Assembly (NCBI GenBank): GCA_007128275.1
Contig: SKXR01000218.1
Span: 1 to 7,618, forward strand
Reading direction: 5' to 3'
DNA from: Kiritimatiellia bacterium
GTDB lineage: Bacteria; Verrucomicrobiota; Kiritimatiellia; SLAD01
DNA: 7,618 nucleotides
Shown: positions 1 through 6,306 of the stretch, piece after piece
Numbering within the stretch: position 1 is the first letter of the stretch
Layout: each line of letters starts with the position of its first letter
Notes under the pieces: generated by a model
Told to the model about the DNA's origin: nothing
The model's database searches: none
What the model saw: the letters and a program-made list of their open reading frames with translations, nothing else
Made by a program: the position numbers and the translations under genes

Positions 1-2856
1 ATAATCCAGAAACCCGTTGCCGGAGAAATCGGACGCGGCGTCAGCCGTTTCGAGGTCGCCGAAGTAATGCAACTCCCACGCGTCGGGAATGCCGTCGCCG
101 TCGGAATCGACTTCATAGCCGTACACCTTGACGTCGTCGACTTGCCACCACCAATCGAAGTTCGCGTTGTGATAGCGGAAACGGACAGCGACATTGGTTC
201 GGCCTGACGCGTGCGCGGATAGGTCCACGACTTCGAGGGTTCCCCATTCGTCCGCCGTTCGCCGCCACACATTGATCCACGGCCCGTTCAATCCGTTCAC
301 GCTCACGTCCACATCGCCCGTGGCCTGTTCGTACACATAGAAATCCGATCTAAATTCGACAAAGACCTCTGACAGCGTGAGTAGGTTCATCGGAGGCGTT
401 TGCAGTGATGTGTCCATGTTCACCGATCCGGCGTAATCGCTGTCGGCGATGGCAAACGGGTCGGAGCCGCCGACATAGTTGACTCGATTGCTGGGGTTGT
501 CAAAGCGCCAATAGGCGGTGGCGTGCCCGTTTGTAGTGACGGACCAGCCGGCCGGCAAGCCTGTGTCGAACGATTCATCGAGTACGCCGACAAAGTTGGA
601 TGCGATGAAGGGATGCGCGGTGATGGTAATGGTTTCGCTGTCCACGCCGTCCTTGTCGGAAGCGTGGAACGTGGTCACCCACGTACCGGTGGCGGTCGGC
701 GTGCCGGAGAAGGTTTGTTGGACGGTCCCGGCGGCGGACGTGGACGGGAAGGTGGCCCAAGGCGGGAGGTTGCTGGCGGTCAGGGTAATGACATCGTGGT
801 CGACCAGGTCTGTTGCCGTAACGGTGAATGCAAGGGATGCATCGACCACGGTGCTGCGGTTGCCGATCGGCTGGAGCACGGGCGGCTCGTCGGAGGCGGG
901 CGGCCCGTCGTCGGTGCCGAAGAGGACAAGATTTGCGTCGTTCAACGATCCCGTGGTGCTTGATACGCGGTCGGCCACGCGTACGGTCCAGACGCCCTGC
1001 GCCGATTCTCCCCAGTTCTGTACCGTCATATAGGTCCAGCTGGACGGATGCGCGTTGTTGTCGCTGCGCACTTCCGCAAGCCGGCTTTCGGTTCCGCCGG
1101 GCGACGTCAGAAAGATTTCGAGCTGTCCACGTCGCGCATGGGAGATGCCGAGCGTGATCGTTACCTGTTCGACGCGCACGTTGTTGGTGATGCTGAACGA
1201 GGTGCTGACGCCCGTGGCATTGTTGTCGGGGATGGAGAGGCCCAGACTCGTCTTGTTCGACGACACAATGACTTGCGGGCCGAGATTGGTCCAGGTCAGG
1301 GCGGCGGCCACGGCGGCGTTGGCGTCGATCAGGCCGGAACCGAATTTGTGGTTGAACGTGAATCCTCCCGCGTTGGTGGTCCAATCGCTGTCGCCCGGAT
1401 TAATCTGTCGCGCGGTGGCGATGAGGATTTCCTGCACATCGCGCCAGCCGAGGTTTGGGTTGGCCTCCAGGATTAAGGCGACAACGCCGGCGGCGATGGG
1501 ACAGGAGGCGGAGGTTCCGCCGAACGAGGACGTGTAATCGCCGCCTCCGGTGTTTCCTTGGCCCATGAGCGAGGTGGAGTAGATGCCGTGCCCATTGCCG
1601 CTGGAAGGGCCGGTGACGATGTGGCAGGCGCCGGGTTCGCTGTACCACGCTTGTTGTCCGTCATTGCCTACGGCTGCGATCGAGATGGTGTAGATGGAGT
1701 TGGCGTACCCGTCGTTATTGGCGTTGTCGTTGTTATCGAGCCCGTTGCCCCCGGCCCACACATGAATCGTGCCGAGCCCGCCGCGTCCGGTGACGGTGCT
1801 GTTCGACAAAGCGGCCCGGGTGAGCGAGCCGGGCGCTTCCATGGTTTGTCCGTTATCGCTGGGGCCCCAACTGTTGCTCTTCACATAGAGGTGCTGGTTG
1901 CTGTAGGTGACGGACTCGGCCTCTTCGCTGTCTCCCACGGCCCCGGCGATGAGTCGCAGGCCGGAGAATTGCGAGAGGGGCGCGACACCGGATACCCCCA
2001 CGGAATTGTTGCCGCGCGCGGAGGTCAGACCGGCGCACGGTGTGCCGTGATCGTCCGGCCACGAGCCGCCTGTGGTGGGCGCGGGATCGTACAGCCCGCC
2101 CGGCGCGCCGTTCCAGTTCCGGCTGTAGGCGGGCTCATAGTTCGGACTCAAATCGGGGTGGGTGTATTGCACCCCGTCGTCGACGATCCCGATGATGAGG
2201 CCGTCGCCCAAATAGCCCTGCGCCCAGACGTTGGTGACGCGGATATCGATGCCGACGGTCCCGCCGCCTTGGCCGGTGTTGCGGAGATGCCACTGATCGG
2301 AGAATAGCGGGTCATTGGGGATGTATCGCTTGAAACGAAGTCGCGCAAGCAGGGGGTCGGCGGATAGGACGTCGGGATGCGCGCGTAACCGTTCCGCCAG
2401 CTCGAACGCCGCGCCGAGCGCGTCCTCGGCCTGAAAGACCGCGTAGCCGCGCGCGTATTCGGGGGTGACAAAGGCGGAGGCCTGTACGTCGTCGGCGATG
2501 ACGGTCGGATCGGCGTTCTTTGCCAGCCGGACCACGACCTCATGGGTAAGGACGCGCCGCGTCTGGTCCGTGCGTTCGACGCCGACTTCATACAGAACCA
2601 GTGCGGCGGGTTTGTCCAGGGCGCGTGCGCGCGCCATGGCGTGATCACGGATCGCGCTCGCCGTAGGCCGTGGTTGGGGCAACCGCTCTACGGTGTCCGC
2701 GATCCACACTTCATCACGCGCAATCTCAAAGGAGCGCGCGAAGCCGTCGTGTTCGATGGGTAGGGCTTGTTCGGGGAGCGGCGGGCGCTGCGCCCACGCG
2801 GCGGAGCTGTCCAGAAGAAAGATGCATGTGCAGACCAAGAGGGTCTTCACAGGCAT
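1..2856 (-). CDS. Secreted kexin-like (S8B) subtilisin-family serine protease with P domain, C-terminally incomplete
   Basis: The reading frame is open for 952 codons and runs off the left edge, so the C-terminus is missing. Residues 1-23 look like a signal peptide (K4, hydrophobic LLVCTCIFLL, AWA before Q23). A propeptide runs to about residue 177 and ends in a dibasic KR just before YIPNDPLF. The catalytic domain (about 178-520) has Asp226 in IVDDGV, His270 in DDHGTPCAG, oxyanion Asn371 in WAGGN and Ser449 in GGTSAS. The NSWGP (328-332) and WYSE (404-407) motifs and the GTSASCPIAAG layout resemble kexin/furin more than plain subtilisins. A P domain follows (about 528-648, with SPGGT and GVWTVRVAD), then a cadherin/Ig-like domain (657-747), a jelly-roll-like domain (758-913, ending WQVDDVKVYG) and a Ca-binding DSDGDGIPD stretch (917-925). 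It probably cleaves extracellular proteins; the substrate is unknown. The start is uncertain: an in-frame ATG at 2892 would add 12 residues, and neither ATG has a well-spaced Shine-Dalgarno. It is divergent from the sigma-factor operon. Confidence 0.93.
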   Translation of the reverse strand, partial: MPVKTLLVCTCIFLLDSSAAWAQRPPLPEQALPIEHDGFARSFEIARDEVWIADTVERLPQPRPTASAIRDHAMARARALDKPAALVLYEVGVERTDQTRRVLTHEVVVRLAKNADPTVIADDVQASAFVTPEYARGYAVFQAEDALGAAFELAERLRAHPDVLSADPLLARLRFKRYIPNDPLFSDQWHLRNTGQGGGTVGIDIRVTNVWAQGYLGDGLIIGIVDDGVQYTHPDLSPNYEPAYSRNWNGAPGGLYDPAPTTGGSWPDDHGTPCAGLTSARGNNSVGVSGVAPLSQFSGLRLIAGAVGDSEEAESVTYSNQHLYVKSNSWGPSDNGQTMEAPGSLTRAALSNSTVTGRGGLGTIHVWAGGNGLDNNDNANNDGYANSIYTISIAAVGNDGQQAWYSEPGACHIVTGPSSGNGHGIYSTSLMGQGNTGGGDYTSSFGGTSASCPIAAGVVALILEANPNLGWRDVQEILIATARQINPGDSDWTTNAGGFTFNHKFGSGLIDANAAVAAALTWTNLGPQVIVSSNKTSLGLSIPDNNATGVSTSFSITNNVRVEQVTITLGISHARRGQLEIFLTSPGGTESRLAEVRSDNNAHPSSWTYMTVQNWGESAQGVWTVRVADRVSSTTGSLNDANLVLFGTDDGPPASDEPPVLQPIGNRSTVVDASLAFTVTATDLVDHDVITLTASNLPPWATFPSTSAAGTVQQTFSGTPTATGTWVTTFHASDKDGVDSETITITAHPFIASNFVGVLDESFDTGLPAGWSVTTNGHATAYWRFDNPSNRVNYVGGSDPFAIADSDYAGSVNMDTSLQTPPMNLLTLSEVFVEFRSDFYVYEQATGDVDVSVNGLNGPWINVWRRTADEWGTLEVVDLSAHASGRTNVAVRFRYHNANFDWWWQVDDVKVYGYEVDSDGDGIPDAWELHYFGDLETADAASDFSGNGFLDY

Positions 2857-3030
2857 GCAACAACGCGTGCTAATGGTTAATGGAATCCTCATCCTCCAGT
2901 TTGTAGATTAGCTGCCGGAGCGAAAAGTGTATAGGGGAAAGTGTGTCGAGGGTATTTCGTCATTCTTTCCAATGATTTACGCAACCCTGCGAATATGCGC
3001 CGCTTCACCGCGGTCTGCCCAATCTCTTCA

Positions 3031-3060
3031 TTGTATCGATTTCGGGGGGTGTGCTATAAC
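3031..3060 (+). promoter_or_regulatory. Candidate sigma70-type extended -10 promoter of the sigma/anti-sigma operon
   Basis: TTGTAT (3031-3036) lies 18 nt upstream of TATAAC (3055-3060), and a TG one base before the -10 gives the extended form TGCTATAAC. Transcription would start near 3067, about 20 nt before the sigma-factor ATG. The -35 matches the consensus at only three positions, so the extended -10 is the main support. I see no GAAC-type ECF -35 element here, so direct autoregulation is not evident. The rest of 2857-3088 holds no gene; it should also contain the promoter of the divergent protease, for which I found only a weak TATACA on the minus strand (2928-2933). Confidence 0.4.
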
Positions 3061-3078
3061 CTTCGCCTAATGCGGGGC

Positions 3079-3082
3079 GGAG
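3079..3082 (+). promoter_or_regulatory. Ribosome binding site of the ECF sigma factor gene
   Basis: GGAG is followed by a 6-nt spacer (TATTCC) and the ATG at 3089. It supports that start over the out-of-frame ATG at 3070. Confidence 0.65.
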
Positions 3083-3088
3083 TATTCC

Positions 3089-3712
3089 ATGAGTGACGAG
3101 GTCAAAGCGAGATCGGCGGAGGCGTTGCCCCCGGAAGAGGGGGGCGAAGCGGATGTGGTCCTGGTCAAGCGGGCGCAAGGTGGCGATGTGGCCGCCTATA
3201 GCACCCTGATGCGCCGGCACCAGGGAAAGATCTACGGTCTGGTGTACAATATGACCGGCAATCAGCAGGATGCCGAGGATCTGGTGCAGGAGGTGTTTCT
3301 CAAGGGCTACAAGGTCCTGAAGCGATTCAAGGGGAAATCTTCCTTTTATACGTGGATCTATCGGATTGCCATCAACCGGACCATCAATTTCCTCAAGAAA
3401 AGACGGAATCGGTCCGCGTTGAGCCTGCACGACATGAACGGCGCCGTAGAGGCGGATCCCGCGTACATCGAGCTTTCGTCCCGGGAATCCCCCTTTCGCG
3501 ACGCGTCGCTCTCGGAGCTGCAGGAAAAATTGAACGCCGCCCTGCAGACCCTGTCAGAGAAGCATAGGGCCGTCGTTGTGCTCCACGACATCCAAGGAGT
3601 GCCGCACGACGAGATTGGAAGAATGCTGGGTTGTTCGTCCGGAACCGTGCGGTCGCGGCTGTTCTATGCGAGACAACAATTACAGGGTGAATTGTCGGAG
3701 TATACCCCATGA
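3089..3712 (+). CDS. ECF-type RNA polymerase sigma factor (sigma-70 family, RpoE-like)
   Basis: This 207-residue protein directs RNA polymerase to a specific promoter set. Region 2 spans about residues 34-108: DAEDLVQEVFLKGYK (61-75) is the core-binding helix, and FKGKSSFYTWIYRIAINRT (80-98) is the hallmark promoter-melting and -10 recognition segment, followed by a basic KKRRNR. A linker rich in Ser, Asp and Glu (109-140) leads to region 4 (about 143-202), where LSEKHRAVVVLHDIQGVPHDEI and GCSSGTVRSRLFYARQQL form the helix-turn-helix for the -35 element. The length is usual for group ECF. The first 20 residues are acidic and probably disordered. The stop codon overlaps the next gene's start by 4 nt (ATGA), which fits translational coupling with the downstream membrane protein as its anti-sigma factor. 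The regulon cannot be read from this window. Confidence 0.95.
   Translation: MSDEVKARSAEALPPEEGGEADVVLVKRAQGGDVAAYSTLMRRHQGKIYGLVYNMTGNQQDAEDLVQEVFLKGYKVLKRFKGKSSFYTWIYRIAINRTINFLKKRRNRSALSLHDMNGAVEADPAYIELSSRESPFRDASLSELQEKLNAALQTLSEKHRAVVVLHDIQGVPHDEIGRMLGCSSGTVRSRLFYARQQLQGELSEYTP
3697..3700 (+). promoter_or_regulatory. Ribosome binding site of the anti-sigma gene, inside the sigma-factor gene
   Basis: GGAG with an 8-nt spacer precedes the ATG at 3709. It lies within the last codons of the sigma gene and supports a start that overlaps the sigma stop codon by 4 nt. Confidence 0.6.
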
Positions 3713-4245
3713 AGTGCCGATGCGCGAAAACGAAGAAGAGACTGATGGCCTACACCTGTGACGAGGAATTGCCCGCCCGGTTGCGGGAGGCTTTGGAGGC
3801 GTGCCCGGAGTGCCGCGCGTTCTGGACGCACATGCGCCGGGTGTCGGCATTGATCGCGTTGAAGCGTCACGAGCTTCCCGACGAGCAGATGTTGGAGCGG
3901 TGCGCCAACGCGGTGCGGAGCCGCTTGGCGGCCCTGCAGGAGGAAGCCGGAACCACGGCGTGGGATGGGCTCTGGGGGACAACGCTTCCGGCGTTCCGGT
4001 TCAGCATGGCGGCCCTGTTCATGGCGTTGCTCGGTTTACACATATTTTCCGCATCGCACTTGCCCTCCATTCACACGTCGGAACGCTCGTTGGCGGAACA
4101 TGTCCGTAGTGGTCGATCGCAGGGGGACCAGCAATTTGCTCGGGAAGAACGCGTCAATCCTGAATTCCCCGTGATGATGATTTCCAACTGGTCCCCCCGC
4201 GTTCAGCAGAGTAGCGCGTACCAGTTTATCGGGATGGGACCGTAG
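3709..4245 (+). CDS. Putative membrane-anchored anti-sigma factor with degenerate zinc-finger motif
   Basis: This is a 178-residue protein whose function is inferred mainly from its place directly after an ECF sigma gene. The N-terminus resembles zinc-finger anti-sigma (ZAS) domains: Cys3 and Cys5, then LMAYTCDEEL (12-21), then ACPECRAFW (31-39) with the CxxC pair Cys32/Cys35. The His expected four residues before the first Cys of that pair is Ala28. Cys3, Cys5 or Cys17 could supply the missing ligands, or zinc may not be bound. A helical linker (about 55-80) leads to one predicted membrane segment (about 98-116, SMAALFMALLGLHIF). The remaining roughly 60 residues would be outside the membrane and show no domain I recognise; the C-terminus is short and polar (QSSAYQFIGMGP). 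The likely model is sequestration of the sigma factor at the membrane until an envelope signal arrives. No RseA-like cleavage motif could be identified by eye. Confidence 0.78.
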   Translation: MKCRCAKTKKRLMAYTCDEELPARLREALEACPECRAFWTHMRRVSALIALKRHELPDEQMLERCANAVRSRLAALQEEAGTTAWDGLWGTTLPAFRFSMAALFMALLGLHIFSASHLPSIHTSERSLAEHVRSGRSQGDQQFAREERVNPEFPVMMISNWSPRVQQSSAYQFIGMGP

Positions 4246-4252
4246 GAAGAGA

Positions 4253-4427
4253 AGTGTTCAGTGTTCAGGGGCCGGCTGGGATTTTCGATTGCCGATTGCC
4301 GAATGCCGAATGAAGAATGCGGGGATTCAGGATTCAGTGTCCCTTGAATCTTGAACCTTGATACTTCCACCGTCCGCACGCCCGGAAGGTTCAAGTCACA
4401 AGGCTCAAGCGACAAGTTTCAAGTACG
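4253..4427. repeat. Degenerate heptanucleotide repeat tract between convergent genes
   Basis: Most of this intergenic stretch falls into 7-nt units. AGTGTTC occurs twice (4253-4266). From 4280 to 4370 thirteen units follow in one phase: GATTTTC, GATTGCC twice, GAATGCC, GAATGAA, GAATGCG, GGGATTC, AGGATTC, AGTGTCC, CTTGAAT, CTTGAAC, CTTGATA, CTTCCAC. A third block (4386-4427) has six units that begin AAG: AAGGTTC, AAGTCAC, AAGGCTC, AAGCGAC, AAGTTTC, AAGTACG. The consensus drifts along the tract, and the third block carries the complement of the CTTGAAC type. No gene is supported here; the short open frames covering it have no recognisable product. It recalls short tandemly repeated sequences with 7-nt units known from other bacteria, but I cannot assign it to a named family. 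Confidence 0.75.
4350..4395. repeat. Perfect 10-bp inverted repeat in the convergent intergenic region
   Basis: CTTGAACCTT (4350-4359) is the exact reverse complement of AAGGTTCAAG (4386-4395), with a 26-nt loop. An outer pair in another register, CTTGAA (4343-4348) with TTCAAG (4418-4423), could also form. It sits between the 3' ends of the sigma/anti-sigma operon and the lgt-rluD operon, where a bidirectional terminator would be expected. Neither side has a T-run, so it is not a canonical intrinsic terminator. The symmetry may simply reflect the inverted arrangement of the heptad units. Confidence 0.5.
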
Positions 4428-4467
4428 CTTCGGTTTCCGTTTCCGTCCTGAACCCTGCCCCCTTCTG

Positions 4468-5385
4468 CTACCTCGTGCGCAGCTTCCGTATCAGCTCCCG
4501 CATATCGTCCGGCAGCGGCGCGCCGAATTCCAGCGCCGCGCCGTGCGTGGGATGCTCGAAGGCGAGGCGGGTGGCGTGCAGCATCTGTCGATCCACGTGA
4601 ACGTCGCCCGGCAGCGTACGCGCGCGTCCATACTCGCGGTCGCCCAGAATCGGATGGCCGAGATGCGCCATGTGCACGCGAATCTGATGGGTCCGTCCCG
4701 TTTCAATCGTCACGTCCAGCAGTGACGCGTCCTGATAGGTTTCGACGGTGGCATAACGCGTGCGCGCCGTGCGACCGGCGTCCACGCGGGCGCTCATCTT
4801 TTTGCGATTATGCGGATTTCGGCCGATCAAGGTTTCGATATCGCCGTTCTCCGGCACCACATGCCCCCGCACAAGAGCCGTGTACCCTTTCTTGACCCGG
4901 CGTTCCTTGAACTGGCGGGATAGGGACTGCATGGCGTGTTCCGTTTTCGCAACGATCATGACCCCGCTGGTGTCCCTGTCCAGTCGGTGCACGATGCCCG
5001 GGCGCAGTTCGCCGCCAATCCCCGCGAGATCCTTGCAATGATGCAGCAGCGCATTCACCAGCGTGCCGCCCTCGTGTCCTGCGGACGGGTGCACCACGAT
5101 CCCCGCCGGCTTGTTCAACACCAAGACGGCGTCATCCTCGTATACCACATCCAAGGGGATGTCTTCCGGTTGGGCGGCGATGTCGACGGGAGGCGGCGGT
5201 TCCAGCGTGATGACGTCGCTTTCCGCCAGGGGATGATGCGCTTTGGAGGCGCGTCCGTTCAGCAGCACGTGCCCGGATTTGATCAGTTGCTGAATGCGGG
5301 ATCGGGAAAGATCGGCGCAGGTGTGGCTGAGCCAGCGATCGAGCCGGGTCCCGGCGTCCTTGGCATCAACGTGGTACGTGGGCAT
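4468..5385 (-). CDS. rluD: RluA/RluD-family 23S rRNA pseudouridine synthase
   Basis: This 305-residue enzyme isomerises uridine to pseudouridine in RNA; the RluD type acts on helix 69 of 23S rRNA in the cytoplasm. An S4 RNA-binding domain occupies about residues 11-60 (GTRLDRWL, LSRSRIQQLIKSGHVLLNG). The catalytic domain has VLNKPAGIVVHP (88-99), then GIVHRLDRDTSG (130-141) with catalytic Asp136 in the HRLD motif, and the late ETGRTHQIRVHMAHLGHPILGD segment. Size and order are normal for RluD. The frame is open further upstream, but the Met at 5385 starts the conserved N-terminus, so the 21-residue extension is left out. No good Shine-Dalgarno precedes it; the start lies inside the 3' end of lgt (20-nt overlap), so translation is probably coupled. 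The exact target (RluD versus another RluA-family site) is inferred. Confidence 0.93.
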   Translation of the reverse strand: MPTYHVDAKDAGTRLDRWLSHTCADLSRSRIQQLIKSGHVLLNGRASKAHHPLAESDVITLEPPPPVDIAAQPEDIPLDVVYEDDAVLVLNKPAGIVVHPSAGHEGGTLVNALLHHCKDLAGIGGELRPGIVHRLDRDTSGVMIVAKTEHAMQSLSRQFKERRVKKGYTALVRGHVVPENGDIETLIGRNPHNRKKMSARVDAGRTARTRYATVETYQDASLLDVTIETGRTHQIRVHMAHLGHPILGDREYGRARTLPGDVHVDRQMLHATRLAFEHPTHGAALEFGAPLPDDMRELIRKLRTR

Positions 5386-6127
5386 GCCGGGGATTATGAT
5401 GCCGTTTGCGGGGCAGCGTAAACCATAAAAGGGCGCCGGCGACGACAAAGAGCAGACTCAATTCCTGGGCCGCGTTCAGCGTCAGGCCTCCCAGCCGCGG
5501 GTCGCCTCGCAGGTATTCCAGGGCAAACCGGCCGGCCGGATACAGCACGAGATAGGCGGCGAACACGCGCCCCTCGCGGTGTTTATGCCGGTACAGTTGC
5601 ATGAGGAGAATATAGATGACGAGATTGTAGGTGGCCTCGACCACTTGCACCGGATGGCGCATCACGCTGTCGAGCGGGATGGCCCACCAGCTTGTGCTGG
5701 GCGCGCCGTAGCAACAGCCGTTCAACAGGCAGCCCACCCGTCCGATGGCGTGGCCGAGCGGCACCGCGCTGATGGCGTAGTCCGCCATCCGCCAGATGGG
5801 AATGGCGCGGAGACGCGCCAGCACAATGCCCGCCGTGGTGGCGCCGATCAGGCCGCCGTAAAAGATCAGCCCTCCGCGATCAATCCGAACGATCAGCAAG
5901 GGGGCATCCACAAACTGCGACCAGTTGGCGATGAGATAGGCGAGGCGCGCACCGACCACGCTGGAGATCATGACCCAGACGCACAACTCCACACCGAAGA
6001 GGGGCGGCATCCCGACCCGGCGGCTTAGACACGACCAGTGAATGGCCGCCGCCAAGAAGCCGGCGGAAAATAGAATTCCGTACCAGTACAGGGTCACGGG
6101 ACCCAATTCCATGAAGAGGGGTTGCAT
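5366..6127 (-). CDS. lgt: Phosphatidylglycerol--prolipoprotein diacylglyceryl transferase
   Basis: This 253-residue inner-membrane enzyme moves diacylglycerol from phosphatidylglycerol to the lipobox cysteine of prolipoproteins, the first step of lipoprotein maturation. Several hydrophobic segments are visible: about 14-32, 47-66, 85-106, 165-178, 188-200 and 221-238. Conserved spots are YWYGILF (14-20), FYGGLIG (89-95), the Lgt signature GRVGCLLNGCCYG (129-141) with Arg130, HPVQ (158-161) and RFALEYLRGD (200-209). Compared with E. coli Lgt, the FHGG histidine (His103) is Tyr90, and the Asn of GRLGN is Cys133. I believe both variants occur in Lgt of other phyla, so this does not argue against function. 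The start at 6127 is chosen because AAGGA lies 9 nt upstream and MQPLFMELGP is a typical N-terminus; a longer frame with 27 more residues is less likely. It is the first gene of an operon with rluD. Confidence 0.94.
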   Translation of the reverse strand: MQPLFMELGPVTLYWYGILFSAGFLAAAIHWSCLSRRVGMPPLFGVELCVWVMISSVVGARLAYLIANWSQFVDAPLLIVRIDRGGLIFYGGLIGATTAGIVLARLRAIPIWRMADYAISAVPLGHAIGRVGCLLNGCCYGAPSTSWWAIPLDSVMRHPVQVVEATYNLVIYILLMQLYRHKHREGRVFAAYLVLYPAGRFALEYLRGDPRLGGLTLNAAQELSLLFVVAGALLWFTLPRKRHHNPRHAHVPR

Positions 6128-6136
6128 GTGCAATAT

Positions 6137-6141
6137 TCCTT
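6137..6141 (-). promoter_or_regulatory. Ribosome binding site of lgt
   Basis: On the minus strand AAGGA is followed by a 9-nt spacer and the ATG at 6127. It decides this start over the longer upstream frame. The intergenic stretch 6128-6306 must also carry the divergent lgt and kinase promoters, but none is clear. Confidence 0.6.
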
Positions 6142-6296
6142 GAAACGACACGACGGCTATTCGACGCGGCGGGAGAACATAGCGGAATGAAATCCCGGGC
6201 GCCAGCATTCTTTTCGTGTCATACCGCGCTATATTGGTGTAGGTTCAGCATTGCCTGATGACAAACCGTGGGGGTAAGGTGTGCACATCGGGCGTT

Positions 6297-6300
6297 GAGG
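6297..6300 (+). promoter_or_regulatory. Ribosome binding site that selects the GTG start of the kinase
   Basis: GAGG is followed by 6 nt and GTG at 6307, in frame with the kinase. The in-frame ATG at 6325 has only a weak GCGGAAA before it. The ATG at 6305 is out of frame and meets a stop after 28 codons. Confidence 0.55.
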
Positions 6301-6306
6301 TGTAAT

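Noticed and set aside
575..1384. 269-codon minus-strand frame inside the protease region
   Set aside because: It is a shifted frame of the protease gene, Arg/Gln/His-rich with no domain; the protease frame is continuous and has clear domains across the same stretch.
1558..2307. 249-codon plus-strand frame opposite the protease
   Set aside because: It lies antisense to the catalytic domain, its composition is Gly/Ala/Val-rich and repetitive, and it has no recognisable motif.
4280..4427. CRISPR array
   Set aside because: The repeats are 7 nt, degenerate and without unique spacers, and no cas gene is present.
4203..4725. Short open frames crossing the heptad-repeat region
   Set aside because: Their sequence comes from the repeats and the neighbouring genes; none has a ribosome site plus a recognisable product.
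6230..6235. TATATT as a -10 box for the kinase
   Set aside because: Five of six consensus bases match, but no acceptable -35 lies 16-18 nt upstream, so it is not listed as a promoter.
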